Positions 34,432 to 43,991 of a stretch of DNA of 61,159 nt are shown here, one piece after another (position 1 is the first letter of the stretch; each line of letters begins with the position of its first letter). The notes beneath the pieces are model-generated. The model worked only from the letters and a program-made list of their open reading frames with translations. It made no database searches and was not told the origin of the DNA. The DNA comes from JBGMEA01 sp041447245 (GTDB lineage: Bacteria; Bacillota; Clostridia; Eubacteriales; Anaerofustaceae). Position numbers and translations under genes: made by a program. Where the stretch lies: positions 1 through 61,159 of the forward strand of contig JBGMEA010000024.1 of NCBI GenBank assembly GCA_041447245.1, in the 5' to 3' direction.

Positions 34432-34461
34432 TTGTCATAGAACTTATGTTCGCGTTATAAT
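34432..34461 (+). promoter_or_regulatory. dinB promoter with LexA box
   Basis: TTGTCA (34432-34437), 18 bases, TATAAT (34456-34461). Between them is a perfect GAAC-TTAT-GTTC (34440-34451), the Gram-positive LexA/DinR operator GAAC-N4-GTTC, placed where bound LexA would block RNA polymerase. Confidence 0.88.
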
Positions 34462-34485
34462 ATCAATAGAGGTGATATCGAACAC

Positions 34486-35745
34486 ATGAACGAAAAAATA
34501 ATCTTCCATGCCGATGTCAACAGTGCATTTCTCAGCTGGGAAGCAACTTACCGCAAGGATCGCGGTATTGACAGCGTTGATTTGCGCACGGTTCCGAGCA
34601 TCGTCGGCGGGGACATCCAAAAGAGACGCGGTATCGTATTGGCAAAATCCGTTCCTGCAAAAAAATACGGCATTCAAACCGGCGAACCCGTCGTTTCGGC
34701 AATTCGAAAATGTCCGTTTCTGATTGTCGTGCCGCCGACTTACGGACTGTACGCAAAATGCAGTGCGAATTTTATGGCGTTACTGAAACAATATTCTCCG
34801 ATTGTCGAACAATATTCTGTCGATGAATGTTTTTTGGATTGCACACAAGCAATAAAATCCGCTTCCGACCCGATTTCTCTCGCAAATGAAATTCGCGAAC
34901 GAGCAAAAAAAGAATTGGGCTTTACGGTCAACATCGGCATCTCCTCCAACAAATTGCTGGCCAAAATGGCTTCCGAATTCGAAAAGCCGGACAAAACACA
35001 CACCCTTTTCCCTCACGAAATCGAAGAGAAAATGTGGCCGCTCGATATTGCAGAACTCTTCATGGTCGGACGGAAAACAGCCCAGCAGCTTCGCAGCCTC
35101 GGAATTCTGACGATACGCGATCTTGCTCAGGCCGACCTGGAGTTTCTGATCCGTCATTTCAAACGATCTCGGGGATTGATGCTTTATCAGTACGCACGCG
35201 GGTTGGATCTTTCTTCCGTTCGAAATATTCCGCTTCAGGCCAAAAGCGTCGGCAACTCCACGACCCTCCCCCATGATGTCTGCACGCGAAAGGACGCTCT
35301 TTTGGTCATCCTTTCTCTTTGCGAAATGGTCGGAAAACGCCTGCGCGCAAAATCTCTTCACGGAAATCTGATCTCGGTTTCCTTCAAAAATTTCGCGTTC
35401 CGGTATTATTCCGCTCAGCAGAAGATATACACCATGACAAATCAGACACAGCAAATCTACGAAGCCTGTATCCCTTTGTTCGATACCTTATGGAAAGGTG
35501 ACGCAATCCGCCATCTTGGAGTTTGTGTATCCAATCTTTCCGACAGCGGTATCAGCCAACCTTCTTTTTTCGATCTGCAGGAAACTATCATCCGATCCAG
35601 GGTGGACAGCACGATCGATGAAATCCGCACAAAGTTCGGAAACGGCAGTATCATGCGTGCATCTTTTGCACAAAGCAAACATCCCCCTATCTGCGGAGGC
35701 CCGCAAAACCGGGATAATTTTCCCATGATGAAAAGCGGATTATAG
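34486..35745 (+). CDS. dinB: DNA polymerase IV (Y family)
   Basis: 419 residues: the catalytic Asp motif FHADVNSAFLSWE, the SVDECFLDCT active-site acidic pair (about residues 108-117), the thumb, and a little-finger domain to about 350. It carries out error-prone lesion bypass. GAGGTGA precedes the ATG. A perfect LexA box lies in its promoter, so it should be DNA-damage inducible. The C-terminal 70 residues diverge and no clear beta-clamp motif was picked out. Confidence 0.95.
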   Translation: MNEKIIFHADVNSAFLSWEATYRKDRGIDSVDLRTVPSIVGGDIQKRRGIVLAKSVPAKKYGIQTGEPVVSAIRKCPFLIVVPPTYGLYAKCSANFMALLKQYSPIVEQYSVDECFLDCTQAIKSASDPISLANEIRERAKKELGFTVNIGISSNKLLAKMASEFEKPDKTHTLFPHEIEEKMWPLDIAELFMVGRKTAQQLRSLGILTIRDLAQADLEFLIRHFKRSRGLMLYQYARGLDLSSVRNIPLQAKSVGNSTTLPHDVCTRKDALLVILSLCEMVGKRLRAKSLHGNLISVSFKNFAFRYYSAQQKIYTMTNQTQQIYEACIPLFDTLWKGDAIRHLGVCVSNLSDSGISQPSFFDLQETIIRSRVDSTIDEIRTKFGNGSIMRASFAQSKHPPICGGPQNRDNFPMMKSGL

Positions 35746-35975
35746 CAGCGCTCACCCGTTTGCCAAACTTATTCTTTTCGGTAACATAAAAAGAGGAGCA
35801 GTTGGCTTCCTCTCAATATAACAATATGCGTAATGCGTGCTGAACAAAACATAGAATCTGGGGAAAGAGCAATCAACCACAAACATATGGCGCAAAATCG
35901 GGAAGCGCCTGTTATCTGTCCGTTTTATCGTCCATCTTTATACCCCGGATAAAATTCAGTCGAACTTTCCGTAGA
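35746..35975. other. Spacer with a decayed dispersed repeat
   Basis: 230 bp between convergent genes. A hairpin AGAGGAGC-AGTTG-GCTTCCTCT lies at 35792-35813 with a weak T tract. ATCAACCACAAACATAT at 35869-35885 matches the AT-rich block of the edge repeats at 16 of 17 positions. Confidence 0.5.
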
Positions 35976-37541
35976 TCAGTAATCATTTTCTATCTGCCAT
36001 TCTCCCAAATAAAGAGCGCCGTAATTTTCGCACTTTTCCAAAAGCAGACGGTTTAAATACTCGATTCTTCTGGATGTGATATAAGAATCAATTTTATATT
36101 CTCCGTAATAGCGATATTCATCGTTCAGACAATTCGCCTCATCAAACGATGCATAATTCAGCCGAAACCCGTAAAACCGAACCAGTCGTTCGAAATCCGC
36201 AGGATCATTCTTATCCTTGAAATTAACAAAAAATCCGATTTCATACTCTTTGTCAAACGAGACTCCGTTTTTAAACAGTTCCTCGATGTAACTTCGGCTC
36301 ACAATCTCACACAACTCTTTTTCGTTCGGATACAATTGTTCTTCGAATATCTGCCAGGACGCATCCTTCACGCATTCCAAAACCGTCATTTGATATCCGA
36401 TCTTCATGACTTTTTGGTTCAGCGATTCAATCAGCGCATCCTTCGACGATTCCTTGGTATACACATAAAAATGGATTTCATTATTCGAAATCTGCGTTTT
36501 GTAGCCGACAAAAACAGAATCGAAACTCAAAGAACGCAGCACAAAACCGCGCAGCATCCGCACAAAATATTTCGGGCGCTTATGATAATCCGCAAAACCG
36601 ACGGAAAAAATCAAAACCAAATCCAAATCCACAATCGGTGCATATTCCGATACGAACAAGTCTACCGTAATGCACTCCTCGTTTCGTTCATACATCTGAA
36701 CATTGCTGTAATAAAATTCATTGCGCAGAAAATACAAAGCAATGAAAACAGCAAAGGAAATCAGAGAACCGATTACGATTTTATACATCAGAAGATAGCG
36801 CGCAAACGGGTGGTTCGCACTGAAAAAATAAAAATGGATAAAATAAAACGCGAGCAGTATAGTCCACGCCACGAATGCAGGCGCAGCGGAACGGCGGAAA
36901 CCTGTCAGAAAAAAAAGGATAGAATATAAAATCAGACAGCTGAAAAATAATTTATCATACATCGCATCAATGCGAAATACGGAAAATCCGCGATTCATCA
37001 AACCGTAGATTCCGATGATTCCGACAACGATCATGATAAAAATACGAATCAACGTTTTCGAAATCGGCTGATTCAGAATGCTGTTCGGCTGAGACCAAAA
37101 CCACTCATGGATGGCATCTTTTCGATATGTTTTGAAATCAATCTCACTTTTCTTTTCTTTATGTTCCCAATACGATGACAAAAGAGCGCTGATTTTCGCG
37201 GAAAGCTGAAGCCTGTGCCCGACCACGATCAATATGATTCCGAATAAAAATCCGGCAATCGCCGATGGCAGGAAATCATGCAAAACAAACAAATGGATCA
37301 ACTCGTAGACTGCGTAGGAAAACAGCACCGCACCCAGAGACAGGAAACTCGAAACACAAATTCGGATTCCGTTATGAATATCAGTCAGATAAACAATGGT
37401 TCCGACGATTGCAGAAACGGAAAGTACGCTCAGCCCCGCAATCTTGGAAACGGAAATATTCAGCAAAAATACTCCCAACACCAAGTTGCTGAAAATGAAG
37501 ATCATAAAAATAATTACTTTGTTTCGGCTGATTGTATTCAT
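35976..37541 (-). CDS. Membrane protein with C-terminal DUF695-like and RraB-like segments
   Basis: 521 residues. The first 290 are membrane-spanning, about nine helices with one cytoplasmic loop near 135-170. The remainder is soluble: IVDLDLVLIFSVGF onward resembles DUF695, including NNEIHFYVYTKES and DASWQIFEEQLYPNE (the D-x-W-x-x-x-x-x-x-LYP pattern). The last 95 residues resemble the RraB-type fold (YEIGFFVNFKDKNDPADFER). DUF695 and RraB parts are normally soluble proteins, so a membrane-attached form is unusual. The ATG at 37541 has GGGGA just upstream; a TTG lies at 37553. It is 13 bp downstream of the TRIC-type gene. Confidence 0.68.
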   Translation of the reverse strand: MNTISRNKVIIFMIFIFSNLVLGVFLLNISVSKIAGLSVLSVSAIVGTIVYLTDIHNGIRICVSSFLSLGAVLFSYAVYELIHLFVLHDFLPSAIAGFLFGIILIVVGHRLQLSAKISALLSSYWEHKEKKSEIDFKTYRKDAIHEWFWSQPNSILNQPISKTLIRIFIMIVVGIIGIYGLMNRGFSVFRIDAMYDKLFFSCLILYSILFFLTGFRRSAAPAFVAWTILLAFYFIHFYFFSANHPFARYLLMYKIVIGSLISFAVFIALYFLRNEFYYSNVQMYERNEECITVDLFVSEYAPIVDLDLVLIFSVGFADYHKRPKYFVRMLRGFVLRSLSFDSVFVGYKTQISNNEIHFYVYTKESSKDALIESLNQKVMKIGYQMTVLECVKDASWQIFEEQLYPNEKELCEIVSRSYIEELFKNGVSFDKEYEIGFFVNFKDKNDPADFERLVRFYGFRLNYASFDEANCLNDEYRYYGEYKIDSYITSRRIEYLNRLLLEKCENYGALYLGEWQIENDY

Positions 37542-37554
37542 GGTTCCCCGCAAT

Positions 37555-38157
37555 TTATTTAATTTTCACAACAGGAAGATTAATATTATTCAGATAACAA
37601 AACATTCTGGTCGCAAAGATCAGCACAACGGAAATGTAGCTGCTCAATTGAATCCCGATGAATGGATACGCAAACCACATAAACACAATCCCGACCAACG
37701 CGGCTACCGCGTATACATCTTTATGAAGCACTGCGGGGAGTTCTCCGCTGAGCAAATCTTTCAGGATTCCCCCTCCGATACCCGTCATCAAAGCAACAAA
37801 CAAATATCCGGCAAATGTATAGGATGATGCAATCGCCTTCATGCCGGCATCAACGGCAAACACACCCAACCCGAGCGCATCCAGTGTAACAACAAATACA
37901 TTCAATTGGAATTGTTTGCGCAGTAACACAATAGCAGTTGCGGAAATCAGAGCGGTAACAAGCATCGTATTATTGGAAAAAAATAACGGAGTCCCCCTGT
38001 CCATTACCACGTCCCGGATAATTCCCCCGCCGGCTGCTGTTGTAATTGCCAATATGTAGACACCGAACAAATCCATATGTTTCTGCATTGCCTGATAAGC
38101 GCCCACAGCGGCAAATGTTATGATGCCGGTCATTTCCAAAAGACTCATGATACTCAA
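37555..38157 (-). CDS. TRIC-type cation channel family protein (UPF0126/YadS)
   Basis: About 200 residues, seven membrane helices, with the two family repeats marked by AAGGGIIRDVVMDRGTP and MTGIGGGILKDLLSGELP. Bacterial homologues form trimeric K+-permeable channels; some relatives are annotated as glycine transporters. The start is ambiguous: TTG at 38157 has GAGGT about ten bases upstream, ATG at 38148 is too far from it. It is first of a two-gene unit with the DUF695-like membrane protein. Confidence 0.87.
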   Translation of the reverse strand: MSIMSLLEMTGIITFAAVGAYQAMQKHMDLFGVYILAITTAAGGGIIRDVVMDRGTPLFFSNNTMLVTALISATAIVLLRKQFQLNVFVVTLDALGLGVFAVDAGMKAIASSYTFAGYLFVALMTGIGGGILKDLLSGELPAVLHKDVYAVAALVGIVFMWFAYPFIGIQLSSYISVVLIFATRMFCYLNNINLPVVKIK

Positions 38158-38270
38158 TGATCCGGTTACCTCGTTTGTCAATATATATTTATTTTATCAT
38201 ACATTCATTTTTGTCAATAGTAATGGCTTTATTTATTTTTCATTTCTGCCGCCACTTTTGATCTTTTTTC

Positions 38271-38302
38271 AAAAAAAGAAGCTCTCAAAATGAGAGCTTC
38301 TT
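38271..38302 (-). terminator. Intrinsic terminator of the opp operon
   Basis: On the minus strand GAAGCTCTC-ATTTT-GAGAGCTTC then TTTTTTT, starting 22 bp past the oppA stop. Confidence 0.92.
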
Positions 38303-38323
38303 CGAAATTCGAGGATAACGATC

Positions 38324-39904
38324 CTAGTTCATCGTTACATACATGAAGTATTTGAATCCGAGCGGGGAAGAATAGAATCCTTCTACTTTATCGCTGAGCA
38401 TATAAATGTCAACATAATAGTAGATCGGTGCAATTGCATTTGCATTCATCAGGATATCTTCCGCTTCATGCATCATCTGGAAACGTTTGTCTCTGTCTGT
38501 TTCCGTCATGATCTGGGAGATCAACGCATCAAAGTCTGCATTGTGGAACTGAGCGTCGTTGTTTCCGCTGTCAGATGTGAACAGGCTGAGGAAGGTATAC
38601 GGGTCATTGTAGTCGCCCAACCAGCCATCACGGCAAACCTGATAATCGCCTTTCTTTCTCGTTTCAAGGAACGTATTCCATTCCTGTGTCGAGATTGTGC
38701 AGTTGATGCCAAGTTCGTCTTTCCACATCTGCTGAAGTGCTTCCGCAATTGCAACGTGGCCTGTTCCGTTATTGGTCAGATATTCGAATGTCGGGAATCC
38801 CGCGCCATTCGGATATCCTGCTTCTGCAAGCAGTTCTCGCGCTTTGTCGCAGTTCGCCTGATAATCGGCTGCACTTACAGAATAGTAATCGCCTCCGACC
38901 GTACGGAAATCTTTGGTTGTATCCGCATCGGAAAGTCCGCTGCAAACAAATGCACCTGCGGGCAACTGTCCTGCTTTTCCGATCTGTTCTACGATATAAT
39001 TACGGTCAATAACAAGGGAGAGTGCTTCTCTGACTTTTTCGTTATCGAACGGAGCTACCTGATTATTGAAGGCTACATAATAAGTTCCCAACTGTCCCTG
39101 TTTATGGAACTCGGGGTTGGAACTCAAGGAGTCGATTTCATCCTGCGGGACGGAGTCGATCATCTGAAGTTCGCCGGATTGGAATGCTGCCAATTGTGCA
39201 TTGTCATCATCCATCAAAACGAATTTGATCGATTTCGGTCCGAGGGATTTCACATCATAATAATACTGATTCTGGTCATAGAGCATATAAGAATCGTGGC
39301 TCCATTCCTTCAGAACATACGGACCGTTGCAGATATAAGTGCTGGGATCCAATGCCCATCCGTCCGGATTGGCTTCCACAACATCCTGTCTGACAGGCAT
39401 ATATGCCGGGAAAGCAACCAATTCCAGGAAGTACTGACATGGTGCGGTCAAAACAACCTGCAATGTGGTGTTGTCCACAGCCGTCACATCAAGCTTACCG
39501 TCTTCATAACCTTTGATCGGTTCGAACATATAAGCATAGTCAGCTGCCGTTGCAGGATCGATTGCTCTGTTCCATGAATAAGCAAAATCCTTTGCCGTTA
39601 CAGCCTGTCCGTCAGACCATTTGATGTCGTTACGCAGTTTAAACGTATACGTCAAACCGTCACTGCTGACTGTATAAGATTCAGCCTGCCCGGGAACTGT
39701 TTTCCCCGTATCATCCAGTTTGTAAAGACCTTCAAATGCATGGATGATGAGAGTTGCGCCATCAACCGATGAGTTGAGCGCAGGATCGATGGTAGCCGGT
39801 TCGGGTCCGACGCAAACGTCGAGTTCGTCTACTTTTTTGCCGCTGCAGCCAAAAATAGAGAAAACCATTAAACCGGTCAGCAGGATCACTACTAGTTTTT
39901 TCAT
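38324..39904 (-). CDS. oppA: Oligopeptide ABC transporter substrate-binding lipoprotein
   Basis: 526 residues. A lipoprotein signal peptide ends in the lipobox FSIFGC (Cys about 20), followed by the SBP family 5 fold (DVCVGPEPATIDPALNSS, later YTFKLRNDIKWSDGQAVTA, NGPYVLKEW). It binds peptides outside the cell and delivers them to OppBC. GGAGG lies before the ATG at 39904. It is last in the oppBCDFA operon, 60 bp after oppF. Confidence 0.95.
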   Translation of the reverse strand: MKKLVVILLTGLMVFSIFGCSGKKVDELDVCVGPEPATIDPALNSSVDGATLIIHAFEGLYKLDDTGKTVPGQAESYTVSSDGLTYTFKLRNDIKWSDGQAVTAKDFAYSWNRAIDPATAADYAYMFEPIKGYEDGKLDVTAVDNTTLQVVLTAPCQYFLELVAFPAYMPVRQDVVEANPDGWALDPSTYICNGPYVLKEWSHDSYMLYDQNQYYYDVKSLGPKSIKFVLMDDDNAQLAAFQSGELQMIDSVPQDEIDSLSSNPEFHKQGQLGTYYVAFNNQVAPFDNEKVREALSLVIDRNYIVEQIGKAGQLPAGAFVCSGLSDADTTKDFRTVGGDYYSVSAADYQANCDKARELLAEAGYPNGAGFPTFEYLTNNGTGHVAIAEALQQMWKDELGINCTISTQEWNTFLETRKKGDYQVCRDGWLGDYNDPYTFLSLFTSDSGNNDAQFHNADFDALISQIMTETDRDKRFQMMHEAEDILMNANAIAPIYYYVDIYMLSDKVEGFYSSPLGFKYFMYVTMN

Positions 39905-39964
39905 TTTTTCCTCCTTCTTAATTAAGAAAAATATATAACAATTGCTCTGCAATTATTACCGCCG

Positions 39965-40930
39965 TTATTCCTGCACATGGTGACAGGCAACAAAATGATC
40001 GGAACCATAGTCTTTGAATTCAGGCTCCTGTTGTGCGCATATTTCGCTCGCAAGCGGGCATCTGGTTCTGAATCTGCAGCCGGAAGGCGGATTCAGAGGG
40101 CTCGGCACATCACCCTGCAAAACAATTCGTTGCTGCTCTCTGCTCAGATTCGGATCCGCAACGGGAATTGCAGACAACAGTGATTTTGTATACGGGTGCA
40201 ACGGATGCTGATACAGTTCTTCGCTCGATGCCAATTCCACCAGTTTCCCCAAATACATAACTCCCACACGGTTGCTGATATGCTTAACGATTGACAAATC
40301 ATGTGCGATAAACAAATAGGTCAGCCCTAGATCGGACTGCAAATCTTCGAACATATTGATGATCTGTGCCTGAATCGAAACGTCCAACGCGGAAATCGGT
40401 TCGTCACAGATGATGAATTCCGGATTAACGGCAAGTGCCCGTGCAATTCCGATTCGCTGACGTTGGCCTCCCGAGAACTCATGAGGAAATCTGGTCGCAT
40501 GTTCGCTGTTCAGCCCCACTTTATCAAGCAGGCTGATGATCATATCTCTTCTTTCTTTTTTTGAAGAAGCCAGTTTATGAATATCGATCGGTTCTCCGAC
40601 AATATCTCCCACCGTCATGCGGGGATTCAAAGAAGCATAAGGATCCTGAAATACAATCTGCATTTTTCTGCGGTAAGGCAGCATGTTGACGTGGGTAATA
40701 TCCTCCCCATCATAGATGATTTTTCCTTCGGTCGGTTCATACAGGCGCAGAATCGTTCTTCCGACCGTTGTTTTGCCGCAGCCGCTTTCTCCGACGAGTC
40801 CGAGGGTCTCTCCCTTGTTGATGAAAAAAGAAACATCATCCACGGCTTTGACATAATTCATTTTGCGGAAACCTGCTTTTACAGGGAAATATTGCTTTAA
40901 TGATTCAATCTCTAACAGTTTTTTATCCAT
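39965..40930 (-). CDS. oppF: Oligopeptide ABC transporter ATP-binding protein OppF
   Basis: 321 residues: Walker A GESGCGKTT (about 50), Q-loop FQDPYASLNPRM, signature FSGGQRQRIGIARAL, Walker B IICDEPISALD, and the C-terminal oligopeptide/dipeptide extension with clustered Cys (CRFRTRCPLASEIC) that in this family can bind an iron-sulfur cluster. The ATG at 40930 has GGAAGGGA upstream and touches the oppD stop. It pairs with OppD to energise OppBC. Confidence 0.96.
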   Translation of the reverse strand: MDKKLLEIESLKQYFPVKAGFRKMNYVKAVDDVSFFINKGETLGLVGESGCGKTTVGRTILRLYEPTEGKIIYDGEDITHVNMLPYRRKMQIVFQDPYASLNPRMTVGDIVGEPIDIHKLASSKKERRDMIISLLDKVGLNSEHATRFPHEFSGGQRQRIGIARALAVNPEFIICDEPISALDVSIQAQIINMFEDLQSDLGLTYLFIAHDLSIVKHISNRVGVMYLGKLVELASSEELYQHPLHPYTKSLLSAIPVADPNLSREQQRIVLQGDVPSPLNPPSGCRFRTRCPLASEICAQQEPEFKDYGSDHFVACHHVQE

Positions 40931-40932
40931 CT

Positions 40933-41994
40933 CTATTTCCCTTCCTGCTCCATTGTCTCTTTCTGAATCAGCCAACAGGCAGCAGAATGCGTCTCACTCA
41001 CATCGCTCATCGGAGGATACTCGCGCAGACAGATTTTCATACAGTGCGCGCATCTCGGCGCAAAGGCACATCCTTCGGGAGGATTGAGCAAATCTACGGG
41101 AGATCCTTCTATCGGGATCAGCCGTTCTTTTCCCGTCGCATTGATTTTCGGGATAGAGTTTAAAAGTCCCATCGTATACGGGTGTTTCGTCTGATAGAAA
41201 ATTTCATCCGTTTTCCCTCGTTCGACAATTTTTCCCGCATACATGACGATAATATTTTCGCACATTCCTGCGACCACACCCAAATCGTGCGTGATCAGGA
41301 TAATCGACATACCGATCTTTTCCTTCAGTTCGGAAATCAGTTCCAAAATCTGAGCCTGGATGGTAACGTCCAACGCTGTTGTGGGTTCATCGGCAATCAG
41401 AAGTTTCGGTTCGCAGGCCAATGCCATTGCGATCATCACGCGCTGTCTCATTCCGCCGGAGAATTCATGCGGATATTGCTTCATCCTCTTTTCCGGCTCA
41501 TTCATCCCGACCAATCTCAGCAATTCCAATGCCCGCGCGTTTGCTTCTTCTTTGGATTTATCCGTGTGGCGGAGAATCACTTCCGTCAATTGGTTCCCGA
41601 TTGTGAAGACAGGGTTCAGCGATGTCATCGGATCCTGAAAAATAAAACTGATCTTATTGCCTCTGATATGCTGCAGCTGATCTTCATTCATCCCGACTAT
41701 ATTTTCCCCGTCAAAGATGATCGACCCGCCGACTACTCTCCCCGGGTTCTCCGTCAATCCGAGTATGGAGTATGCTTCCACGCTTTTTCCGCTCCCGGAT
41801 TCTCCCACAATGCCTATAATATCGCCGTATTTCAAACTGTACGATATTCCGTCAACGGCTTTCACTTCCCCCTGATGGGTAAAAAAGGAAATTTTCAGAT
41901 CGTTTATATCCAACAGTTTCGTTTTGTCATATTCAATCGGTTCTTTTTGGTTCCTCGGATTCTTGTTTGGTTTCTTTGGATTTATGATACTCAT
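40933..41994 (-). CDS. oppD: Oligopeptide ABC transporter ATP-binding protein OppD
   Basis: 353 residues: Walker A GESGSGKSV (about 65), signature FSGGMRQRVMIAMAL, Walker B LIADEPTTALD, and the C-terminal oligopeptide extension with CAFAPRCAHCMKIC. The N-terminus carries an extra Lys/Asn/Pro-rich stretch (residues 5-25). AGGTG precedes the ATG. It is third in the operon, 8 bp after oppC and directly adjoining oppF. Confidence 0.96.
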   Translation of the reverse strand: MSIINPKKPNKNPRNQKEPIEYDKTKLLDINDLKISFFTHQGEVKAVDGISYSLKYGDIIGIVGESGSGKSVEAYSILGLTENPGRVVGGSIIFDGENIVGMNEDQLQHIRGNKISFIFQDPMTSLNPVFTIGNQLTEVILRHTDKSKEEANARALELLRLVGMNEPEKRMKQYPHEFSGGMRQRVMIAMALACEPKLLIADEPTTALDVTIQAQILELISELKEKIGMSIILITHDLGVVAGMCENIIVMYAGKIVERGKTDEIFYQTKHPYTMGLLNSIPKINATGKERLIPIEGSPVDLLNPPEGCAFAPRCAHCMKICLREYPPMSDVSETHSAACWLIQKETMEQEGK

Positions 41995-42002
41995 GTTCGC
42001 AC

Positions 42003-43058
42003 CTACTTTTTCATTTTCGGATCAAGAGCATCGCGTACTCCGTCGCCAAATAAGTTAAACGCCAAAATAACAATACTGATTGTCACTGCAGGAATCAGCA
42101 GCCTGTAAGGATACGTAATAATCCCGCTGATGCCCGCCGCCGCCAAAGAACCCAGACTGGGCATCGGCGCGGAAACCCCGAGTCCGAGGAAACTCAGAAA
42201 CGATTCCACAAAAATCGATGCGGGAATCTGCAATGTCGTCGTAACAACCAATGTCCCGATGCAGTTCGGAAGCAAGTGTTTCATAATGATTCTGCGATTG
42301 CTCGCGCCGAGCGCTTTTGCCGCCGTCACAAATTCCTGTTCTTTGAGCATCAATATCTGACCCCGCACGATACGCGCCATTCCGACCCAATACAACAGAG
42401 TAAAGACGATAAAAATACTGATCAATCCCGGGCCGAGCAGGCTCAACCCTCCAAGATTGTGGTTTTGAAACAATGCATTCAGCGGATCTTTCAATGTAAC
42501 GGAGAGCAAAATAATAATCAAAATATCGGGAACGGTATAAATCAGATCGACAATTCTCATCATGATCATGTCCGTCACTCCGCCTTTATACCCGGAAACC
42601 GATCCGTAAATCGAACCGATCAGCAAAATCAAAAACGCGGAAATCAGTCCGACCAACACCGAAATCCTGGTTCCCATCATCACACGGATCATCATATCTC
42701 TTCCGAGAGAATCCGTACCGAAAATATGAGGAAACACCGATTCACCCGCATCGATCTTCGTCTGTTCCGTTTGCGAATATTGAAACGGACGCAAATCTTC
42801 GCTTCCTCTGATTTGCTGTTCGTAAGAATACGGATAAAATGCCGGCAGCACAAATGCAAAAATAAATACCAACACAATCACAACCAACGAAATCATCGCC
42901 AATTTATTTCTTTTCAGACGACGCACCGCGTCTTTCCAATAGGTTACACTTTCCCGCATGAACACAGCTTCTTGTTTTTCTTCCTGCGATGCGGGCAAAA
43001 AATCATCCGTCTTCAGCTGAAAACTGAAAGGATTTTTCTTCTTGTTTACGTTTTCCAT
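42003..43058 (-). CDS. oppC: Oligopeptide ABC transporter permease OppC
   Basis: 351 residues. An N-terminal cytoplasmic leader (to about 50), one helix, an extracellular loop with HIFGTDSLGRDMMIRVMMG, then the permease core with the EAA-type loop (EFVTAAKALGASNRRIIMKH, about 240-259). It forms the channel with OppB. The ATG at 43058 has GAGGAA upstream; the alternative TTG at 43061 is one codon earlier. Second gene of the operon. Confidence 0.96.
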   Translation of the reverse strand: MENVNKKKNPFSFQLKTDDFLPASQEEKQEAVFMRESVTYWKDAVRRLKRNKLAMISLVVIVLVFIFAFVLPAFYPYSYEQQIRGSEDLRPFQYSQTEQTKIDAGESVFPHIFGTDSLGRDMMIRVMMGTRISVLVGLISAFLILLIGSIYGSVSGYKGGVTDMIMMRIVDLIYTVPDILIIILLSVTLKDPLNALFQNHNLGGLSLLGPGLISIFIVFTLLYWVGMARIVRGQILMLKEQEFVTAAKALGASNRRIIMKHLLPNCIGTLVVTTTLQIPASIFVESFLSFLGLGVSAPMPSLGSLAAAGISGIITYPYRLLIPAVTISIVILAFNLFGDGVRDALDPKMKK

Positions 43059-43073
43059 CAAATCGGTTCCTCT

Positions 43074-43991
43074 CTATTTCAGCTTGATTCGCGGATCGAT
43101 AAATTTATAAAGGATATCAACCACCATATTCATTGTTACAATTAAAGTCGCCAAAAAAATGGTGGTTCCCATAATCAGCGTATAATCCCTGTCTGTAATG
43201 GAGCTGATAAATTCGCCGCCCAAACCGGGGATCGTAAATATTTTTTCCACAACAAAACTGCCCGTCAGCGTATAGGCAAGCAACGGTCCCAGATAAGTAA
43301 CAACCGGTAAAATCGCGTTTCGAAGAGCATGCTTGTACAGCACCAGTCTATTCGAAACCCCTTTTGCCTTGGCTGTCCGGATATAATCCTGACTGAGAAC
43401 GTCCAGCATGCTGGAACGCATCAAACGGGCAATGTAAGACATGGGATAAAATGCCAGAGCAAAGCACGGCAAAATGTAACTGAGCGGGGAATACAATCCA
43501 TAGGTCGGCAGCCAGCCGAGCTTCATACCGAAGAGATACATCAGCAAAACACATACGACAAAACTTGGCACCGCAATCCCGAGAGTGGAAAAAAAGATCA
43601 ATACATTGTCAAGCATTTTCCCTCTGTGAAGCGCTGCAACCGAACCGAGAGGAATCCCGACTCCGAGCGCCAACAAAATAGAAATCCCGCCTATTCTGGC
43701 GGAAACAGGGAATTTCGAAAAGATAATTTCGCTTACTGTTCTGCCTCTTTGTTTGAGTGACAACCCCATATCGCCGTGCAGCAGATTGATCATATAATTT
43801 TTATATTGGATGATCAAAGGCTTATCCAATCCATATTTCGCATTGAGTGCATCAAGTGTTGCCTGCGGGATGCTTTTTTCTGAATTGAACGGCCCACCGG
43901 GTATAATGTTCATCAGGAAAAAAGTAATCGTCGCGACAATAAAAATCGTGAGAATCGCCATAGAAATTCTCTTAATTAAATATGATGTCAT
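43074..43991 (-). CDS. oppB: Oligopeptide ABC transporter permease OppB
   Basis: 305 residues, six membrane helices, the N-terminal RISMAILTIFIVATITFFL helix, and the EAA loop DYIRTAKAKGVSNRLVLYKH (about 201-220). It pairs with OppC. AGGAG lies before the ATG. It is the first gene of the operon; the promoter must lie in the AT-rich region beyond 43991, where no single box pair stands out. Confidence 0.96.
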   Translation of the reverse strand: MTSYLIKRISMAILTIFIVATITFFLMNIIPGGPFNSEKSIPQATLDALNAKYGLDKPLIIQYKNYMINLLHGDMGLSLKQRGRTVSEIIFSKFPVSARIGGISILLALGVGIPLGSVAALHRGKMLDNVLIFFSTLGIAVPSFVVCVLLMYLFGMKLGWLPTYGLYSPLSYILPCFALAFYPMSYIARLMRSSMLDVLSQDYIRTAKAKGVSNRLVLYKHALRNAILPVVTYLGPLLAYTLTGSFVVEKIFTIPGLGGEFISSITDRDYTLIMGTTIFLATLIVTMNMVVDILYKFIDPRIKLK

